Positions 7,101 to 8,153 of a stretch of 8,153 bases of DNA are shown here, one piece after another (position 1 is the first letter of the stretch; each line of letters starts with the position of its first letter). The stretch is from CAYMJV01 sp964390545 (GTDB lineage Bacteria; Desulfobacterota; BSN033; UBA1163), in assembly GCA_964390545.1 (NCBI GenBank), contig CAYMJV010000094.1, forward strand, positions 1 to 8,153, read 5' to 3'. The notes beneath the pieces were generated by a model. That model searched no databases. It saw only the letters and a list, made by a program, of their open reading frames with translations, and was not told where the DNA came from. Made by a program: the position numbers and the translations under genes.

Positions 7101-7450
7101 GGGGAGACTTCTTGCCAAATGAATTTTACATTCCATGGGCCGATAAAAGGAGGGAGGAATTGAAGGGAAAGTATATTGAGGTACTGGGTAAAGCCGCTCA
7201 CCTTCATGACAGACAGGGGACCGTGAAGAAAGCGGTTGAATGTTACAAGAAAGCCATCCGGGCCGATTCTTTGTCAGAGGAGTCTTATCAGAAGTTAATG
7301 ACCCTTTATTCTTCTAAAGGCATGTATAATGAGGCTCTGAGAACCTACGAGGCCTGCAAAAAGGTCCTGAAAGAAGAACTTAAAACCAAACCCGATCCCA
7401 TGACCACCGCCCTTTATAATAAAATCCTCGAAAAAATCCAATCTTCTTAG
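4106..7450 (+). CDS. MalT-like STAND ATPase with TPR array and C-terminal winged-helix/BTAD domain (transcriptional regulator)
   Basis: 1114-residue protein. Residues 9-28 (SKITPPHLPN, then RPRLLDLL) match the MalT-type N-terminal linker. Walker A is GQAAQGKST (41-49, Lys47) and Walker B ICIVMDGLDRL (129-139, Asp134). The RYHHIFRDFLKAK segment near residue 335 is typical of the MalT-family arm. Residues of about 355-840 are helical TPR-like repeats. From 858 an OmpR-like winged helix follows (TLGGFRVIRGD, then ALIDQLWPEE and TTLQRLRKSLEP), and from about 960 a bacterial transcriptional activation domain begins (CRVDVDLFLLLL) that runs to the C-terminus. The expected role is a nucleotide-switched, cytoplasmic activator whose DNA-binding module is SARP-like instead of the LuxR helix-turn-helix of MalT. 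The inducer is unknown. The ribosome binding site is weak (GAAAGAG). Codons look more A/T-ending than in the kinase cluster. It is monocistronic as far as visible. Confidence 0.92.
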   Translation: MRFSISTSKITPPHLPNVLYRPRLLDLLKKNQDKKLILILGQAAQGKSTLAASYVKGSKIPSAWMNLDGGDSNPMNLFYLIVYSLQYVLKDTDLDDLFSYSMVSSESRSEIPPFREWTQCIFEQITSPICIVMDGLDRLSSDALAFEFLQALIENSPPNVRFIMLSREIPPLPLQFQSLKMRQEAFILRNEDLAFTQEEIRTFFHEIRKISFNADQLKKIYLATEGWIGGLILFSESFSRFPEATREKFISEELPDHFKKEVFQYFGKEILSSQPEQVQEFLIKSSILDLIEPGFMKDLIGIEKAEDILKEHVRKNLFVQSFYDEKKGWLFRYHHIFRDFLKAKSKERVGEEERHSLLLKAGILYEQRNELENAVKYFLEAKDYPRAVAIIEQLGMELLSKGRRSDLSQWISTLPHEIIQENPWLLLYQSMVQPYSVETETVRSLEKAYRLFKQREAIRGILLSIARLILVSIHTGIQPIPVVQLIREAEACLQSTELEKYPRERAMLFYSIGTGYILVEGDIRKGVMFCQNASLLFNQIKETSLQVNAQALSALGLVQIGEFSLAEETLKSIEKSVEKYVHPESKTPQLMVNCLLSIYQGQFVKAKDLVEKLQMEIEKYSLVSMAPWTFEISGYLEFYQRKFAEAEEIGNRYFNLAQSIKNPVYKGLALRLLGLISLHRGDFKKAKEQIRQVIEIFSKEAPSRYELNRAKMMMGLIGYHLKEYEFAEEELMESLNYFNGISGYQSLAEIHLIMAFVKFVKDERRDAVFHLQAGFKIAEEKNFEYLYILSDEYLRKVCLLALELKVKGATDYAAHLLSTRLFHHAEEDLRKLSNHPDQIIKEKVWEIRRQIHRSRIPRLTIETLGGFRVIRGDHVIEEDEWDRSQPKQLLKVIISYGAKGIPKEALIDQLWPEERPKAAESDFKTTLQRLRKSLEPEIDRDFGSSYVHLQDNVVSMDAELCRVDVDLFLLLLKKGEEMEKVGDAKEALLIYNEAIEIYRGDFLPNEFYIPWADKRREELKGKYIEVLGKAAHLHDRQGTVKKAVECYKKAIRADSLSEESYQKLMTLYSSKGMYNEALRTYEACKKVLKEELKTKPDPMTTALYNKILEKIQSS

Positions 7451-7485
7451 ATTCTGTGGGCACTTCAGTTTTGAATACCATGACC

Positions 7486-7533
7486 CCCCTCCCGCTTGAT
7501 GCCTGCCTCCCGAAGCCTCGGCATAGGGAGGGG
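7486..7533. repeat. GC-rich hairpin repeat downstream of the BTAD regulator
   Basis: CCCCTCCC (7486-7493) pairs with GGGAGGGG (7526-7533), and inside it ATGCC (7499-7503) pairs with GGCAT (7520-7524), giving a bulged two-part stem. It starts about 35 bp after the regulator's stop codon. It may act as a rho-protected 3' end or a weak terminator, but no T-run follows. Its GCCTGCC core also occurs in the hairpin at 1442-1499, although the elements are not full copies of each other. Confidence 0.5.
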
Positions 7534-7601
7534 TGGGAGTGAACAGTAGAAATCTATAACTGACAATGTAGTTAAGGTCAGGCTCAGCAGAGGTTCAGCA
7601 A

Positions 7602-7691
7602 TTAAAGCTCATTAAACTCTTTTACGGTTAAGCCTGCTTGGCGTAGTAATTTTCGAAGGAGGCCCGGACCAAGTTCATCATGCTCTCCCAT
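7602..7691 (-). pseudogene. hicA: Truncated hicA toxin remnant (C-terminal end only)
   Basis: On the minus strand a 29-codon ORF ends with GLLRKLLRQAGLTVKEF and a TAA stop. This matches the C-terminal helix of HicA mRNA-interferase toxins, which commonly reads GxLRxIxRQAGLTxEEF; the preceding HDELGPG fits the end of the loop before that helix. The N-terminal part, with the catalytic His strand and RNA-binding surface (usually 35-50 residues), is absent. An in-frame TAG sits directly before the ATG, and a GC-rich hairpin repeat (7699-7715) occupies the place where the body of the gene should be. The location, downstream of hicB on the same strand, agrees with a hicBA order. The fragment cannot be an active toxin. 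Family assignment is from memory of the motif, not a search. Confidence 0.6.
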
Positions 7692-7698
7692 CTACCCT

Positions 7699-7732
7699 TC
7701 TCCCCGCCGGGGAGAGGGCTAGGGTGAGGGGG
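7699..7732. repeat. GGGGAGA hairpin repeat of the widespread CCCTCTCCCC/GGGGAGAGGG type
   Basis: TCTCCCC (7699-7705), a 3-nt GCC loop and GGGGAGA (7709-7715) form a tight 7-bp stem that continues imperfectly into flanking CCC/GGG. It is followed by GGGCTAGGGTGAGGGGG. This composition matches a dispersed intergenic motif found in many proteobacterial genomes. Here it sits exactly at the broken 5' side of the hicA remnant, so it may mark the rearrangement that removed the toxin body. Confidence 0.6.
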
Positions 7733-7780
7733 ATTTCAGAGCAATGTTAATGGAATATTCATTTTATAGTTGAATTTTTA

Positions 7781-7981
7781 TTAGACGGAGAGTTCGATAA
7801 GGTGAGAACGATCAAACGATTGCTTCGATTCCATAACCTCCAGCCAACCTTCGATGGCTTCTTTTACGTTCGTAATGGCTTCTGCGCGTGTTTTCCCCTG
7901 AGAAAAACAGCCCGGAAGTGCGGGTACCTCAGCAACGTAATAACCAGACTCATCCTTTTCAACGACTATATGCAATTTCAT
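7781..7981 (-). CDS. hicB: HicB-family antitoxin (short form)
   Basis: 66-residue protein with the HicB fold signature: MKLHIVVEKDESGYYVAEVPALPGCFSQGKT followed by the helix RAEAITNVKEAIEGWLE (written here in two pieces; roughly residues 1-30 and 32-48). This short form lacks the C-terminal helix-turn-helix or ribbon-helix-helix found in longer HicB proteins. HicB proteins bind and silence HicA mRNA interferases and often repress their own operon. I start at the ATG at 7981, not the TTG one codon upstream, because GGAGGT (7987-7992) is then 5-6 nt away. An upstream ORF ends 12 bp before this ATG. The partner toxin gene downstream is reduced to a fragment, so this is apparently an orphan antitoxin. 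Confidence 0.9.
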   Translation of the reverse strand: MKLHIVVEKDESGYYVAEVPALPGCFSQGKTRAEAITNVKEAIEGWLEVMESKQSFDRSHLIELSV

Positions 7982-7993
7982 CAACGACCTCCA

Positions 7994-8153
7994 TTATTCA
8001 TTTACCACACGGAATGTTCTTTTGTCAAACCGCTCTTCAGACAACAGTTCAAGTCCCAGGGTTGGATTTCGCCACCTCAACATCTTTTCGTGTGATACCA
8101 CGAGACCCTCGATTGATTTTTCTCCCAGCAGCTTCCGCCATATCATCATACTA
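7994..8153 (-). CDS. Partial ORF of unknown function upstream of hicB
   Basis: On the minus strand a frame stays open from the window edge for 53 codons and ends with TAA 12 bp before the hicB ATG, with the hicB Shine-Dalgarno sequence in that spacer. The visible end reads about IEGLVVSHEKMLRWRNP, then LELLSEERFDKRTFRVVNE. Two adjacent ATGs near the edge (8147-8149 and 8144-8146) could be a start of a 50-51 residue protein, or the gene may continue outside. I do not recognise the family, and it does not look like HicA. A competing frame over the same bases is only about 33 codons long and is closed by a TAG at the window edge. The tight spacing supports an operon with hicB; coding status is uncertain. 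Confidence 0.4.
   Translation of the reverse strand, partial: SMMIWRKLLGEKSIEGLVVSHEKMLRWRNPTLGLELLSEERFDKRTFRVVNE

Larger units (their letters stand above)
7451..7780. other. Intergenic stretch without an intact gene
   Basis: About 330 bp between the stop of the BTAD regulator and the stop of hicB, which converge here. It holds two GC-rich hairpin repeats (7486-7533 and 7699-7715) and a minus-strand hicA remnant (7602-7691), each listed separately. The rest (7534-7601 and 7733-7780) shows no coding potential. No hairpin followed by a T-tract was found, so no clear intrinsic terminator can be given for either converging gene. Confidence 0.7.

Noticed and set aside
7486..7533. Intrinsic terminator for the BTAD regulator
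   Set aside because: The stem is strong but is followed by TGGGAGTGAAC, not a T-tract, so it is listed as a hairpin repeat only.
7755..7762. Short minus-strand ORF starting ATGAATATTCC downstream of hicB as a hicA 5' end
   Set aside because: It stops after eight codons and shows no HicA N-terminal motif, so it is not evidence for the missing toxin part.
1..8153. tRNA, rRNA, riboswitch, insertion sequence or phage attachment site
   Set aside because: No cloverleaf, conserved rRNA stretch, transposase motif or recombinase gene was seen on either strand.

Overview
The window looks like part of a bacterial draft or metagenome-assembled scaffold: it carries a run of exactly 100 N, which is the usual placeholder for a gap of unknown size. 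The gene content suggests a signalling-rich, environmental Gram-negative lineage. A GAF histidine kinase, receiver-only regulators, a MalT-like STAND ATPase fused to a BTAD domain, and GC-rich hairpin repeats between genes would fit Desulfobacterota/Deltaproteobacteria-like or neighbouring phyla. That assignment is family-level impression only; no taxonomic marker gene is present.

Left half (1-3911, all genes on the minus strand): a two-component signalling cluster. From its promoter side it holds a GAF-HisKA-HATPase kinase (2347-3855), a small sensorless HisKA-HATPase kinase only 6 bp downstream (1546-2340), a 171-bp spacer with three inverted repeats, and then three tandem paralogous receiver proteins (883-1374, 368-871, and <1-331, the last cut by the window edge and so more than a short ORF fragment). 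A promoter with a perfect TTGACA -35 box lies upstream of the first kinase. The likely scheme is that one or both kinases phosphorylate the three receivers at Asp61. The receivers have no DNA-binding domain. They end in a conserved Trp/Phe-rich tail of about 50 residues that I cannot match to a named domain. The first kinase has a Cys-rich insertion in its ATPase domain, the second has a Cys/His cluster, and two receivers carry a CPxC motif, so a redox or metal input is a possibility.

Middle (3912-4105): the assembly gap and the leader of the rightward gene, with an extended -10 promoter candidate directly after the gap.

Right half: a plus-strand 1114-residue STAND ATPase/TPR/winged-helix-BTAD transcriptional regulator (4106-7450). 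It is followed by about 330 bp without an intact gene (7451-7780), which holds two GC-rich hairpin repeats and, on the minus strand, a 29-codon remnant of the hicA toxin gene. Beyond it are an intact hicB antitoxin gene (7781-7981, minus) and the 3' end of an unrecognised ORF (7994->8153, minus). The toxin-antitoxin locus appears decayed: antitoxin kept, toxin reduced to its C-terminal end next to a hairpin repeat.
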